Assembly: GCA_051252515.1 (NCBI GenBank)
Contig: JBPOFS010000001.1
Coordinates: forward strand, 744,001-808,000
From: UBA5078 sp051252515
Lineage (GTDB): Bacteria; Pseudomonadota; Gammaproteobacteria; Pseudomonadales; Pseudohongiellaceae
Reading direction: 5' to 3'
DNA length: 64,000 bases
Both the position numbers and the translations under genes were made by a program. The notes beneath the pieces were generated by a model that saw only the letters and a program-made list of their open reading frames with translations, was not told the origin of the DNA and did no database searches. Positions 17,253-26,585 of the stretch are shown here, piece after piece; the first letter of the stretch is position 1; each line of letters opens with the position of its first letter.

Positions 17253-18103
17253 ATACCCTCCAAAAGCTTTTGTGAGGCTCGCAAACTTTTCAGCACTTGA
17301 TCGTCGCTAGCACCGCCGGCATCAATGACGCACTTGAAGCCTGCCGCAACGGCGTACTCTAATACACGCTGCGATGGCACTAGCAATTGCAATGACTCTT
17401 GTAAAAAGTGGACAGTTTTTTCTGGCACAGATTGATCGTCACCTTTTAAGCCAAGCAGCTGCATAAATCCAAGGAGGGTTTGCATGCTAGTGAAAATCGC
17501 AAAATTGACTTTGCCATTGTGTATCTGAGCTAACACTTGTTCGCGATCATATTCTGGAACACGACGTTCATAAACTTCAATATAGTCAACACGGGCACCG
17601 CGATCACGTAGGGTTTTCGCGATCAACTCTCGTCCGCCCTTGCCTCGAAACAAGGCAATGCGTTTATTGTCCACATCAACCAACTCCGGCAAGGCCAACA
17701 GGTCTTCGCTAGTAACACCTTGAGGGGAGCAGTGAACAAGCCACGACTCGTCTCGCAACATCTCTGCCGTGCTCGGCCCCACTGCAAAGGCCTCCAAACC
17801 TACGGGTAACTGCGGCCAATATTGAGAGATCCAAGCCATGCCCATTTTCGCGGCGTTTGTGCTGATAAAAATCGCAAGATCATATTGATCTAATGCCAGC
17901 ACGCAGGACTTCACTTTTTCTATATCGCTGCGTTCACTGATCGCATTAATCTCAAGAAGAGGAAGGTGGACCACGTGGCCACCCTCAGCCTCGATCATTT
18001 GGGCAACGCCAGTGGCCTGCAATGCGGGCCGGGTTAGCAACACATTGCAGCCTTTAAGGGCTAAAGACTCTCCAGAGTTAGGAGGGGCGCTCTGCGCTTT
18101 CAT
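17249..18103 (-). CDS. hemD: Uroporphyrinogen-III synthase
   Basis: A 284-residue HemD that closes hydroxymethylbilane to uroporphyrinogen III. Typical elements are the N-terminal VLLTRPALQATGVAQMI, the FISTNAA motif, the AVGPSTAEML motif and the VYERRVPEYD segment. The family is poorly conserved, but position after hemC settles the call. It lies 5 bases from hemC and overlaps hemX. Confidence 0.92.
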   Translation of the reverse strand: MKAQSAPPNSGESLALKGCNVLLTRPALQATGVAQMIEAEGGHVVHLPLLEINAISERSDIEKVKSCVLALDQYDLAIFISTNAAKMGMAWISQYWPQLPVGLEAFAVGPSTAEMLRDESWLVHCSPQGVTSEDLLALPELVDVDNKRIALFRGKGGRELIAKTLRDRGARVDYIEVYERRVPEYDREQVLAQIHNGKVNFAIFTSMQTLLGFMQLLGLKGDDQSVPEKTVHFLQESLQLLVPSQRVLEYAVAAGFKCVIDAGGASDDQVLKSLRASQKLLEGM

Positions 18104-18108
18104 TTTCG

Positions 18109-19035
18109 CTACTCGTATAATGCGCTCAGAATCTCATCGGCACCTTGTGCCAATAAGTCTTCTGCGACCGCAATGCCTAATTTTTCTGCCTCGGCTCTAG
18201 GCCCACGTATTTCACTTCGAAGAATTGTCTTACCATCGGGCTTGCCTACTAAGCCCCGTAGGTAAATTTGCTCGCCTTCTAACAGGGCGTAACAAGCGAT
18301 CGGCACTTGGCACCCACCATGGAGACGGTTATTCACTGCCCGTTCGGCCATGACACGGTCTGCAGTATCTTTATCATGCAGTCCCGCCAACAATTCGATC
18401 AATTCGACATCGTCGGTCCGCGTTTCTATTCCTACCGCGCCCTGACCACCGGCGGGTAACGACACCACAGGGTCCAGACGTTGAGCGATACGAGATTGAA
18501 GCTTTAGTCTCACTAAACCCGCCGTGGCGAGTATGATGGCGTCGAATTCCCCACGATCAAGCTTGGACAAACGCGTCCCTACATTGCCTCGTAGGTCGCC
18601 GATTACTAGATCAGGCCTTAAAGCGCGAATCTGACATTGTCTACGCAAACTCGATGTCCCAACACGCGCTCCACGTGGCAGCGCATCAAGGTTTTCAAAC
18701 TGGTTAGACACAAAGGCATCTGTAGGATCTTCACGCTCACAAATGACCGCCAAGCCCAAACCCTCAGGGAACTCCATCGGCACATCTTTCATTGAGTGCA
18801 CGGCTATATCAGCGCGATTCTCCAACATCGCCACCTCTAGCTCTTTCACAAACAGCGCCTTGCCACCAATTTTGACTAAAGGCATATCAAGAAGAATATC
18901 GCCCTTAGTGGTCATTCCGACAATCTCCACTGTTAGGTGGGGATAGCGGCTAAGCAACTCGTCTCTGACAAACTCTGCCTGCCACAAGGCTAACGGGCTC
19001 TCACGCGTGGCAATTCGGATTAATTCAATAGCCAT
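18109..19035 (-). CDS. hemC: Porphobilinogen deaminase (hydroxymethylbilane synthase)
   Basis: A 308-residue HemC that polymerises four porphobilinogens on a dipyrromethane cofactor. The cofactor cysteine is in HGGCQVPIACYA near residue 240. Other signatures are RIATRESPLALWQAEFV at the N-terminus, KDVPMEFP, and the catalytic-loop sequence GTSSLRRQ. It is the first gene of the hemCDXY operon and diverges from argH. Confidence 0.97.
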   Translation of the reverse strand: MAIELIRIATRESPLALWQAEFVRDELLSRYPHLTVEIVGMTTKGDILLDMPLVKIGGKALFVKELEVAMLENRADIAVHSMKDVPMEFPEGLGLAVICEREDPTDAFVSNQFENLDALPRGARVGTSSLRRQCQIRALRPDLVIGDLRGNVGTRLSKLDRGEFDAIILATAGLVRLKLQSRIAQRLDPVVSLPAGGQGAVGIETRTDDVELIELLAGLHDKDTADRVMAERAVNNRLHGGCQVPIACYALLEGEQIYLRGLVGKPDGKTILRSEIRGPRAEAEKLGIAVAEDLLAQGADEILSALYE

Positions 19036-19148
19036 ATTCAGTCTCTTTCTTATTCGATGTATTTGACGCGAATTCTACGCCAAATGGGCAAAGATTTCCC
19101 ATTGCTGCTTGCAAAAGGCTACAACAGTATTAGGCATAGGCAATATGT

Positions 19149-19157
19149 TGCTATAAT
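19149..19157 (+). promoter_or_regulatory. Extended -10 promoter of argH
   Basis: TGCTATAAT at 19149-19157 is a perfect extended -10 element (TG-n-TATAAT). No good -35 sits upstream, as expected for this promoter class. Transcription would begin near 19164, about 36 bases before the argH start. Confidence 0.6.
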
Positions 19158-19199
19158 CCTCAACCCGCAGTAGACAGCCACCTAAGTGAGAACGTGACT

Positions 19200-20600
19200 A
19201 TGAGTGAGAAGAAACCCGACGCCATCAAACCTTGGGGTGGACGATTTAGCGAACCAACCGATGCCTTTGTCGAGCGCTTTACTGCCTCAGTCACGTTCGA
19301 CCAGCGGCTCTATCACCATGATATTAATGGATCTATTGCTCACGCCACAATGCTCGGTAAAGTCGACATTCTGACGGCGGCGGAAGTCAAAGAAATCATC
19401 GACGGGCTTGAAGCCATTCGTGAAGAGATCGTAGCCGGCAAGTTCGAATGGTCTGTAGCGCTCGAAGACGTGCATATGAACATCGAAGCGGCACTGACTC
19501 AACGCATTGGAATGACGGGGAAGAAGCTACACACAGGTCGCTCACGTAACGACCAAGTGGCCACTGATATTCGTCTGTATGTACGTGATGAGATAGACGC
19601 CCTATCCATTACCCTCACGCGCCTGCAACTCGCTCTTCTCGATCTCGCCGAGCGCGAAGCTGACACGGTTATGCCTGGATTCACGCACCTACAGACAGCA
19701 CAACCTATTACCTTCGGTCATCACATGATGGCGTGGTATGAAATGCTAGAGCGTGACTATTCTCGCCTACAAGATTGTCGTTCACGCCTGAACGTATCGC
19801 CACTGGGAGCTGCAGCTTTGGCTGGGACGAGCTATCCCATTGATCGTGAGTACACCGCTCAATTGCTTGGCTTTACGGCCCCTACACGCAACTCCTTGGA
19901 TTCTGTTAGTGATCGTGATTTCGCCATAGAATTAGCGGCTGCCGGCAGCTTGATTATGACTCACCTCTCGCGCTTCTCTGAAGAGCTAGTGCTATGGACA
20001 TCGGCTCAGTTTGACTTTGTAGACTTGCCGGACCGCTTCTGTACGGGCTCTTCAATCATGCCCCAGAAGAAAAATCCAGACGTACCGGAGTTAGTCCGTG
20101 GCAAAACAGGTCGTGTGAATGGACACCTAGTGTGCCTGTTGACGCTAATGAAATCGCAGCCTCTGGCCTACAACAAAGACAACCAAGAAGACAAAGAGCC
20201 ACTATTTGACTTAATCGACACACTTCGCGACTGCTTGAAGGCATATGCCGACATGATGCCCGCCATTAAGCCAAAGAAAGAGAATATGCTGAAAGCCGCT
20301 ATGCAGGGCTATGCCACCGCTACGGACTTAGCTGATTACTTGGTTCGCAAAGGCATAGCCTTCCGAGATGCTCATGAGATCGTCGGAAAGTCAGTCGCTT
20401 ACGGAATCGAACAGAAAAAAGACCTCAGCGAACTGACTCTTGTGCAACTACAGCAGTTTTCTTCGGAGATCGACGCAGATGTGTTCGAAGTACTAACGCT
20501 AGAGGGTTCGGTGCAAGCACGAGACCATATTGGCGGCACTGCCCCTAATCAGGTGCGCGCTGCGGTAGCCAATCGCCGGGCAGCTATAGCGACTCGCTAA
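19200..20600 (+). CDS. argH: Argininosuccinate lyase
   Basis: A 466-residue enzyme that splits argininosuccinate into arginine and fumarate. The superfamily signature GSSIMPQKKNPD is at about residue 282, and TGRSRNDQVATD and FTHLQTAQP motifs are present. The ATG at 19200 is preferred over the in-frame GTG at 19194, because the GTGAGAA ribosome binding site is 9 bases from the ATG. It diverges from hemC. Confidence 0.97.
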   Translation: MSEKKPDAIKPWGGRFSEPTDAFVERFTASVTFDQRLYHHDINGSIAHATMLGKVDILTAAEVKEIIDGLEAIREEIVAGKFEWSVALEDVHMNIEAALTQRIGMTGKKLHTGRSRNDQVATDIRLYVRDEIDALSITLTRLQLALLDLAEREADTVMPGFTHLQTAQPITFGHHMMAWYEMLERDYSRLQDCRSRLNVSPLGAAALAGTSYPIDREYTAQLLGFTAPTRNSLDSVSDRDFAIELAAAGSLIMTHLSRFSEELVLWTSAQFDFVDLPDRFCTGSSIMPQKKNPDVPELVRGKTGRVNGHLVCLLTLMKSQPLAYNKDNQEDKEPLFDLIDTLRDCLKAYADMMPAIKPKKENMLKAAMQGYATATDLADYLVRKGIAFRDAHEIVGKSVAYGIEQKKDLSELTLVQLQQFSSEIDADVFEVLTLEGSVQARDHIGGTAPNQVRAAVANRRAAIATR

Positions 20601-20604
20601 CACT

Positions 20605-20639
20605 AAGGGCGGTCTTGAAAACTCAAGGCCGCCCTTTTT
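20605..20639 (+). terminator. Rho-independent terminator after argH
   Basis: A 14-base-pair stem (20605-20618 with 20623-20636, one G-U pair, loop AAAC) is followed by a T-run. It lies between the convergent argH and HtrA-like genes and reads on the plus strand. Confidence 0.9.
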
Positions 20640-20646
20640 AGTGAGA

Positions 20647-21732
20647 TTAACGCGCGGTAGAGGCCTGCAACTCGATAGTATAAGTACGCTCTTCGCTATC
20701 GCGGATCGTAGTAACGTCCACTATATCTCCGGCTCGGTGACTCTCTAGAGCATTGAGCAAATCGTCCTCATTAAGGACAGGCTCATCGTCGATCGCCACA
20801 ATTACATCCCCTAGTAAAATCCCTCGGTTAGTTTCACGTAATCCTCGCATTCCAGCGCTTTCCGGACTTCCACCGGCGATGACATCCATGACGATCACGC
20901 CTTGAACACGAGCGTTCTGCCTGTAGTAATCGGCATATTGCAACGGCAGCAACGCCACTCCCAATGTCGGTGTCTGCACTTTTCCGTAGGTGATCAACTC
21001 CGGCACGATTTTCTTCACAATATTGACCGGTATCGCGAAACCAATCCCAGAGCTTGCACCCGAAGGGCTATAGATCGCTGTATTGACGCCTACTAGCTGC
21101 CCTAAGGAGTTGAGTAATGGGCCACCGGAATTGCCTGGGTTGATCGCGGCATCTGTTTGAATCACGTCGCGAATCTTGCGGCGGCTGACCGAATCAATCT
21201 CTCGCCCCAATGCGCTGACGACCCCGACCGTTAAGGTCGTGTCCAACCCGAAAGGGTTGCCAATCGCGAGCACTTTGCGGCCCACTTCCAATAGCGAGGA
21301 GTCTCCGGTCGCTAGAGGCACTAGCTTTTCTTGCGGTGCGTTTATACGCAATACGGCAACATCTTTGTCAGGCTCGACCCCGACTATTTCAGCATCATAG
21401 GCACTACCATCTTGTAGAGTCACCGTCAGTCGTGAAGCTTGTTGGATCACATGAAAATTGGTCACCACATAACCGTCTCTGCTCCATATAAAACCCGTGC
21501 CGCTGCCCTGTGGAATTTCCTGTGGATTAAGCGAGTAGAACGAGCGCCGCACTAATCGAGAGTTGGTGATGTAGACCACCGAAGGGCTAGCCTGTTTGAA
21601 CACGTCGATATTATTCGACTCATCGTCCGTTTTGAAATTGGCATAATCTGGCTGTGCCACTGCAAGTGCAGAGACAAGCATGATTCCTAGCCCAAACAAT
21701 ATCCCCTTTAGGGGTAGACGCGAGAACTTCAT
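20647..21732 (-). CDS. DegS/HtrA-type periplasmic serine protease with one PDZ domain
   Basis: A 361-residue S1C protease. The N-terminus has a hydrophobic signal or anchor (residues 9-26, ending ALAVAQ). The catalytic triad is visible as His in NFHVIQQ, Asp in PDKDVAVLR and Ser in NPGNSGGPL. One PDZ domain occupies about residues 260-355. A single PDZ and this length fit DegS, which starts the sigma-E response, better than DegP, which has two PDZ domains. If the signal peptide is cleaved, the protein would be periplasmic instead of membrane-anchored. The gene is alone, without rseA or mucA. Confidence 0.85.
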   Translation of the reverse strand: MKFSRLPLKGILFGLGIMLVSALAVAQPDYANFKTDDESNNIDVFKQASPSVVYITNSRLVRRSFYSLNPQEIPQGSGTGFIWSRDGYVVTNFHVIQQASRLTVTLQDGSAYDAEIVGVEPDKDVAVLRINAPQEKLVPLATGDSSLLEVGRKVLAIGNPFGLDTTLTVGVVSALGREIDSVSRRKIRDVIQTDAAINPGNSGGPLLNSLGQLVGVNTAIYSPSGASSGIGFAIPVNIVKKIVPELITYGKVQTPTLGVALLPLQYADYYRQNARVQGVIVMDVIAGGSPESAGMRGLRETNRGILLGDVIVAIDDEPVLNEDDLLNALESHRAGDIVDVTTIRDSEERTYTIELQASTAR

Positions 21733-21876
21733 AACTTCAAACTCCGAAACAATTCGATTGACCTTAATGTGGATTGCGAAATCCCATTATTCAAGACCAA
21801 TACAACTCAAATGACATATTTTCGTAATAAAACATCAACTATACTACTCCTTCCTTATCTTCAATGGTGAGCATGA

Positions 21877-22884
21877 ATGCCTATTAAAATTGCGATCAAT
21901 GGATTCGGCCGAATGGGACGTCTGGCACTTCGTGCAGCATGGCACTGGCCGGAAATCGAAATTGTACACATCAACGATTGTGCCGCTACCGCACAAAGTG
22001 CCGCCCATTTATTGACGTTCGATTCACAGCATGGTATTTGGCCCGTTCCTGTTAGCGCCACCGATGACGCACTTATTATCGATGGCCGCACAGTAGGTTT
22101 TTCAAGCAACAAAGCGATCGAGGCCACCGACTGGCGCAAATCAGGCGCGCAACTTGTCATTGAATGCACAGGGAAATTCAAAACGGCTCAAGCCTTAGAC
22201 GGCTATTTTCAACAAGGCATCGCCAAAGTAGTTGTCTCGGCCCCCATGCGTGAGGGAGCCTTGAATATCGTCATGGGCGTGAATCACAATCTCTATGACG
22301 CCTCACAACACTCAATTGTGACTGCCGCCTCCTGCACCACCAATTGTCTCGCTCCTGTTGTTGACGTTATCCATCGTGAGTTTGGTATTCGCCACGGCGC
22401 TATCACCACTGTTCATGACATCACCAACACTCAAAGCGTATTGGATGAGTATCATAAAGACCTTCGTCGTTCGAGAGCCTGCGGCAGTTCCCTGATTCCC
22501 ACCAGCACAGGATCAGCCACCGCGATTACTGAGATTTTTCCTGAACTAAAAGGCCGCCTCAACGGTCTCGCAATTAGGGCGCCCATCACTAACGCCTCGC
22601 TAACGGACTGCGTGTTTGAACTAGAGACTCCCACTAACAGGGAGAGCATCAACGCCGCACTACTCGCTGCATCCCAAGGGCGTTTAAAAAATATTTTAGG
22701 ATATGAAGAGCGCCCACTAGTGTCCGTAGACTATGTCAATGATCCTCGCTCTAGCATCATCGACGCTCAATCCACTTTCGTGGTTAACGAAACACAGGTG
22801 AAAATACTTGCGTGGTATGACAACGAGATTGGGTACGTGAATCGCATGATGGAACTGGCATTAATGGTAGGGAAGTCGATCTGA
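21877..22884 (+). CDS. ArsJ-associated glyceraldehyde-3-phosphate dehydrogenase
   Basis: A 335-residue type I GAPDH with the NAD motif INGFGRMGR, the catalytic cysteine in AASCTTNCLAPV (around residue 150) and the C-terminal WYDNEIGYVNRM motif. Because arsJ follows 13 bases later, this is likely the arsenate-resistance paralogue: it converts glyceraldehyde 3-phosphate plus arsenate to 1-arseno-3-phosphoglycerate, which ArsJ exports. A GGTGA ribosome binding site is 7 bases before the ATG. It is probably not the main glycolytic enzyme, but sequence alone does not exclude that. Confidence 0.88.
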   Translation: MPIKIAINGFGRMGRLALRAAWHWPEIEIVHINDCAATAQSAAHLLTFDSQHGIWPVPVSATDDALIIDGRTVGFSSNKAIEATDWRKSGAQLVIECTGKFKTAQALDGYFQQGIAKVVVSAPMREGALNIVMGVNHNLYDASQHSIVTAASCTTNCLAPVVDVIHREFGIRHGAITTVHDITNTQSVLDEYHKDLRRSRACGSSLIPTSTGSATAITEIFPELKGRLNGLAIRAPITNASLTDCVFELETPTNRESINAALLAASQGRLKNILGYEERPLVSVDYVNDPRSSIIDAQSTFVVNETQVKILAWYDNEIGYVNRMMELALMVGKSI

Positions 22885-22897
22885 TGAGGCCGTTTGG

Positions 22898-24076
22898 GTG
22901 AACCCACAATCACATCGAGACCCGAAAATACAATACGGGATAGTCACTGCGAGTTACTGGGCATTTACGCTTACTGATGGCGCATTGCGCATGCTCATCG
23001 TGCTGTTTTTTCACGAGCTTGGATTCAGCCCTTTAGAAGTCGCGTCCCTTTTCTTGCTCTACGAATTCTTCGGCATTGTCACCAATCTTGTAGGCGGATG
23101 GCTCGCGGCTCGTGTTGGTTTGAATATGACTATGCATGCCGGGCTTGCCTTGCAAGTTATCGCATTATGCATGCTATTGGCAGAACCAAGCGTTTTAACT
23201 ATCCCCTACGTCATGGTTGCTCAAGCACTTTCCGGCATCGCCAAAGACCTCAATAAAATGAGCGCCAAAAGCTCGATAAAAGCCTTGATCAAGGATGATG
23301 GTGGGCTATACAAATGGATAGCGGCACTAACTGGATCTAAAAATGCATTAAAGGGCGTCGGATTTTTTCTAGGCGGAGTACTACTGGCAAGGTTCGAATT
23401 TCAGGGCGCGCTGATTGCCATGATTGCCTTGCTTAGCATGACACTTGTGCTGAGCGTTCTGCTGCTTGAACGCAACGCTGGCGTTACTACGTACAAAGCA
23501 AAATTCACCGATTTGTTCTCGAAGAGCCCCGCCATTAATCGTCTATCAACGGCGCGATTCTTTTTGTTCGCAGCAAGAGACATTTGGTTCGTCGTGGCAC
23601 TTCCTGTCTATCTTCAAAGCCAGCTAGGATGGAGCTACACTGCCGTCGGAACCTTGTTAGCAGGGTGGGTGATCGCCTACGGCCTAATACAAGGCAATGC
23701 GCCTAAGATCACCGGCCCCACTCCGAATGCGCAAAGCGCCTGGCGCTGGGCCTGTCTACTCACATTAATACCCGCGGCCATCGCATTAGCTTTGATTGCA
23801 CAATGGCCCACGGCATGGGTACTGATCATTGGGTTATTCGCATTCGGCATCGTTTTCGCAATCAACTCTTCGATTCACTCTTACCTGATTGTCTCCTGGG
23901 CTCGTCACGACGGCGTATCACTTGATGTAGGCTTCTACTACATGGCAAACGCCGCCGGTAGATTGCTAGGCACAATATTGTCAGGACTTGTTTATCAATT
24001 GTGGGGGCTTGCAGCTTGCTTGATGATAGCCAGCTTACTTGTAGCGCTTTCTGCCTATTTCGCGAAAAAATCTTAG
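22898..24076 (+). CDS. arsJ: Organoarsenical efflux MFS permease ArsJ
   Basis: A 392-residue membrane protein with about 12 transmembrane segments. The ALSGIAKDLNKMSAKSSIK cytoplasmic loop is characteristic of ArsJ. ArsJ exports 1-arseno-3-phosphoglycerate, which then decays to release arsenate outside. The start is GTG at 22898 with GATGAGG 8 bases upstream. It forms a two-gene operon with the preceding GAPDH. No arsR, arsB, arsC or acr3 is in the window. Confidence 0.9.
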   Translation: MNPQSHRDPKIQYGIVTASYWAFTLTDGALRMLIVLFFHELGFSPLEVASLFLLYEFFGIVTNLVGGWLAARVGLNMTMHAGLALQVIALCMLLAEPSVLTIPYVMVAQALSGIAKDLNKMSAKSSIKALIKDDGGLYKWIAALTGSKNALKGVGFFLGGVLLARFEFQGALIAMIALLSMTLVLSVLLLERNAGVTTYKAKFTDLFSKSPAINRLSTARFFLFAARDIWFVVALPVYLQSQLGWSYTAVGTLLAGWVIAYGLIQGNAPKITGPTPNAQSAWRWACLLTLIPAAIALALIAQWPTAWVLIIGLFAFGIVFAINSSIHSYLIVSWARHDGVSLDVGFYYMANAAGRLLGTILSGLVYQLWGLAACLMIASLLVALSAYFAKKS

Positions 24077-24098
24077 CTTTTACTATCGATGCAGAACT

Positions 24099-24707
24099 CT
24101 AAAGCCTTGCACGTTCCAACTGGAACCTAAGGTTTTTGGCAACAGACGGCCACTCGCTTTCTAGAATAGAAAACACAACGGTATCTCGATACGCACCATC
24201 GGCTTCTATACTGTGATTACGCAACACCCCATCCTGTTTAGCGCCTAGACGGGCTATCGCGGTTCGTGAAGCTTGATTATGCCAATGGGTTCGAAACTCA
24301 ACGGCTATCGCCTGTAATTCGTCAAAGGCGTGCTGCAACATAAGCAGCTTGCATTGCGTATTCACTTTGCTGCGTTGAAAAGACTTTGCATACCAAGTAT
24401 ATCCGATCTCAACACGCCTATGCGGCGCGACAGCGTTGCAAAATCTGCTAGAACCAATAATTGCACCGCTCTGCTTATCCTCCACCACAAACGCAAGTGC
24501 CAACCCAAGCGCGTGATCCGCCAGCGCTTGGGCGATGTATTGATCGACACTTTCTTTTGATGGAACCCCAGTAAACCAAAGCTTCCAGAGTTCTCCATCT
24601 GATGCGGCCGCTATCAGCGCTTCTTTATGAGATTCTCGAAGAGGAAGCAACCGCAGCGATTCGGTTTCTAACACGACTTCTTCTAACCAAGGTTTCACGT
24701 CACACAC
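24099..24707 (-). CDS. GNAT-family N-acetyltransferase, RimJ/RimL-like
   Basis: A 202-residue protein with a GNAT fold: N-terminal LETESLRLLPLRESH, the IIGSSRFCN strand, the RRVEIGYTWYAKSFQRSKVNT segment typical of the RimL branch, and the SRTAIARLGAKQDGVLRNH motif. These enzymes acetylate protein N-termini or small molecules; the substrate is unknown. It is the last gene of a minus-strand cluster, 3 bases after the small membrane protein gene. Confidence 0.88.
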   Translation of the reverse strand: MCDVKPWLEEVVLETESLRLLPLRESHKEALIAAASDGELWKLWFTGVPSKESVDQYIAQALADHALGLALAFVVEDKQSGAIIGSSRFCNAVAPHRRVEIGYTWYAKSFQRSKVNTQCKLLMLQHAFDELQAIAVEFRTHWHNQASRTAIARLGAKQDGVLRNHSIEADGAYRDTVVFSILESEWPSVAKNLRFQLERARL

Positions 24708-24710
24708 TCT

Positions 24711-25121
24711 TTAAGCTGAGAACAGCGCTTTTGCACGCCATAGGGCGATTGCAGGAACGGAGAAGATCGCGGCGGCAACGAAGGCACCCAAAATACTGCT
24801 TTCTGCACCGCCTTGTAGAAACGAAAATACAAACATGGCAATCACTACTTGCGTGGCATAGAGTGCGCCCCAAGGCCACATCCATTGCTTCATTTTCCAA
24901 ATACCATAACTGCCAGCCCCATAAATAAACCAATGCAAAGGTTCAGTTAATTTCGCGGGCCACCCTGTTAGCTGCACTCCAAACCACACCTCTTCCCATT
25001 GCCCGTAGGGTTTAGTAAACATATCAAACGGCATATAAATGAATGTCATGTAGAGGCAAAAAAGCCAAATGACATTAAGCCACCAAGGGCGTTGATTCAG
25101 TGCTTGTTTTAAACCGTTCAC
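24711..25121 (-). CDS. Small four-helix membrane protein of unknown function
   Basis: A 136-residue, tryptophan-rich protein with four hydrophobic segments (about residues 14-32, 62-78, 85-103 and 108-128). No known motif was recognised. It lies 15 bases after the upstream gene and 3 bases before the acetyltransferase, so it is probably co-transcribed with both. Confidence 0.7.
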   Translation of the reverse strand: MNGLKQALNQRPWWLNVIWLFCLYMTFIYMPFDMFTKPYGQWEEVWFGVQLTGWPAKLTEPLHWFIYGAGSYGIWKMKQWMWPWGALYATQVVIAMFVFSFLQGGAESSILGAFVAAAIFSVPAIALWRAKALFSA

Positions 25122-25136
25122 ATTAAGTTCCAGTAA

Positions 25137-25682
25137 TTAATAAGTTGTCGATGTCACATTAAAAGACCACCAGCCCTCTGGCCGCATAGTGGCCACTGTA
25201 GAGGCAGGATTAGAAACGTTAGCGAGCGACTGCAGCTTCATGGCGCGAGCAAGCCAAGCGCGGTCCAACTCCTGCGGATCCTCTACCCGCTCAAATGATA
25301 CGGGGTACACATTCATTCCAAGTCGCAGCTTACCGCCGGCTTGCTCCCCAACTACATTAGCCCAATATTTACTTTCGCAATCTGAGCAACTTAAATATAG
25401 TTTGCCATCACTGGCGGCCATACAGTTCAAATTAATAGAGTGAGGACGAATACCTGACCAAATCTGAATTTGGCAAAGTGGCTGCTCATTTGCGATGGCC
25501 CAGTCACTCACTGGTGCCTCTACGCGCTCTCCGAAGAGAAAACCACCGGGTGTGCGCTCACACGGACAAATAGAAGAGTAAAGAATAAATCCTGCTATCG
25601 CCAATACAGTGAATGAAATCAAAAACCCTCCCACCACCAGACCAGTATTTGAAGGTTTCAACGATACGGCTTGTTCGGACAT
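25137..25682 (-). CDS. Membrane-anchored protein of unknown function with paired cysteines
   Basis: From the ATG at 25682 (AAGAGG ribosome binding site 6 bases upstream) the protein has 181 residues. One transmembrane anchor lies at about residues 15-37, followed directly by a CPC pair. The exported domain contains LSCSDCESKYW and a VYPVSFERV strand, loosely like small FMN-binding split-barrel proteins, but I do not trust this enough to name it. The two cysteine pairs could form disulfides or bind metal. Confidence 0.65.
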   Translation of the reverse strand: MSEQAVSLKPSNTGLVVGGFLISFTVLAIAGFILYSSICPCERTPGGFLFGERVEAPVSDWAIANEQPLCQIQIWSGIRPHSINLNCMAASDGKLYLSCSDCESKYWANVVGEQAGGKLRLGMNVYPVSFERVEDPQELDRAWLARAMKLQSLANVSNPASTVATMRPEGWWSFNVTSTTY

Positions 25683-25752
25683 GGGCAACCTCTTATTATT
25701 TTTATGGAAATATGTAGCCATTAAGGGTTCTGCACTCGCATCATTCTACTGA

Positions 25753-26076
25753 CTAAAGCTCATTCGGGGAACCGTGATCTCGCAGGCGCTGGCATTTCCA
25801 ACACCCATCAAAACTAGAAAAATTCTTTTCATTGCATTGAGGGCAGACCCACTCTGACAGATTCGTGCTGTCGTCAAACGCGCTCTCTAGCAAAGTTTTA
25901 GCTTTTGCGGCCACTGCGGAGTCTACCCATAATTCCAATGGGAATATCTCCAAACCTACATACCCCCCTGCGCCCACATGCTCGTTTTTGATATTGGCGC
26001 TAATCCCATTTTGCGCCAGCAGGCCTTTCGCGGTTTGCAACATCACGATACTTTCGTGGGTATAGACTTTCTCCAT
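25753..26076 (-). CDS. DUF2007-type protein with C-terminal zinc ribbon
   Basis: The product has 107 residues when started at the ATG at 26076, which has a GGGAGTG ribosome binding site; a longer reading from 26208 only extends into the next gene's frame. The N-terminal part (KVYTHESIVMLQTAKGLLAQNGI to about residue 67) matches the DUF2007 'putative signal transducing protein' fold. The C-terminus carries CPQC and CWKC pairs, a zinc-ribbon pattern. It is 4 bases from the VOC gene. Confidence 0.78.
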   Translation of the reverse strand: MEKVYTHESIVMLQTAKGLLAQNGISANIKNEHVGAGGYVGLEIFPLELWVDSAVAAKAKTLLESAFDDSTNLSEWVCPQCNEKNFSSFDGCWKCQRLRDHGSPNEL

Positions 26077-26080
26077 GGAA

Positions 26081-26446
26081 TTACACTCCCTTAGACAGGG
26101 GCTCACACCACACCGCGAGTTCATTACCACTCGGTTCGGTGAAGTGAAAGCGCCGCCCTCCAGGGAAGTCAAATATAGCCTGCACCACAACCCCACCATT
26201 GGCTTCAACTTGTGCCTGCGTCTCCTCTAGGGCATCGCTGTACAAGATAACCAGCGCTCCTCCAGTGGCGACAGAGCTAGCAAGTTCTGCACGATAGAAG
26301 CCACCCTCTAATCCGGCATCAGAGAATGCACAATAGTCAGGGCCATAGTCTTGGAACTGCCAATGAAACACGGACTCGAAAAATAGCTTCGTCGCATCGA
26401 GGTCACGCGCGCCAAACTCTACATAGTTGATCTTATGATGCTGCAT
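26081..26446 (-). CDS. VOC-family protein (glyoxalase/bleomycin-resistance fold)
   Basis: A 121-residue single-domain VOC protein. It starts with INYVEFGARDLDATKLFFESVF and ends with RRFHFTEPSGNELAVW, with the typical two-module pattern. The reaction is unknown. It begins the minus-strand cluster that continues with the DUF2007 gene. Confidence 0.85.
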   Translation of the reverse strand: MQHHKINYVEFGARDLDATKLFFESVFHWQFQDYGPDYCAFSDAGLEGGFYRAELASSVATGGALVILYSDALEETQAQVEANGGVVVQAIFDFPGGRRFHFTEPSGNELAVWCEPLSKGV

Positions 26447-26516
26447 TCGAGTCTCCGCTCTAAGTGAGTGTTGCGTTGTTCAATGCTGCCAGACTAGCAC
26501 ATGTTTCTAAAAGACA

Positions 26517-26553
26517 AAAAAAGGGAGCGAATTCAATATTCGCTCCCTTTTTT
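26517..26553 (-). terminator. Strong terminator after the Spy-like gene, possibly bidirectional
   Basis: A 15-base-pair perfect inverted repeat (26517-26531 with 26539-26553, 7-base loop) has A and T runs at its two ends, so it works in either direction. The gene reading into it is the minus-strand Spy-like gene. Confidence 0.9.
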
Positions 26554-26585
26554 CAACTCCAAACTAACTTGTTTCTTTGCGCCGA

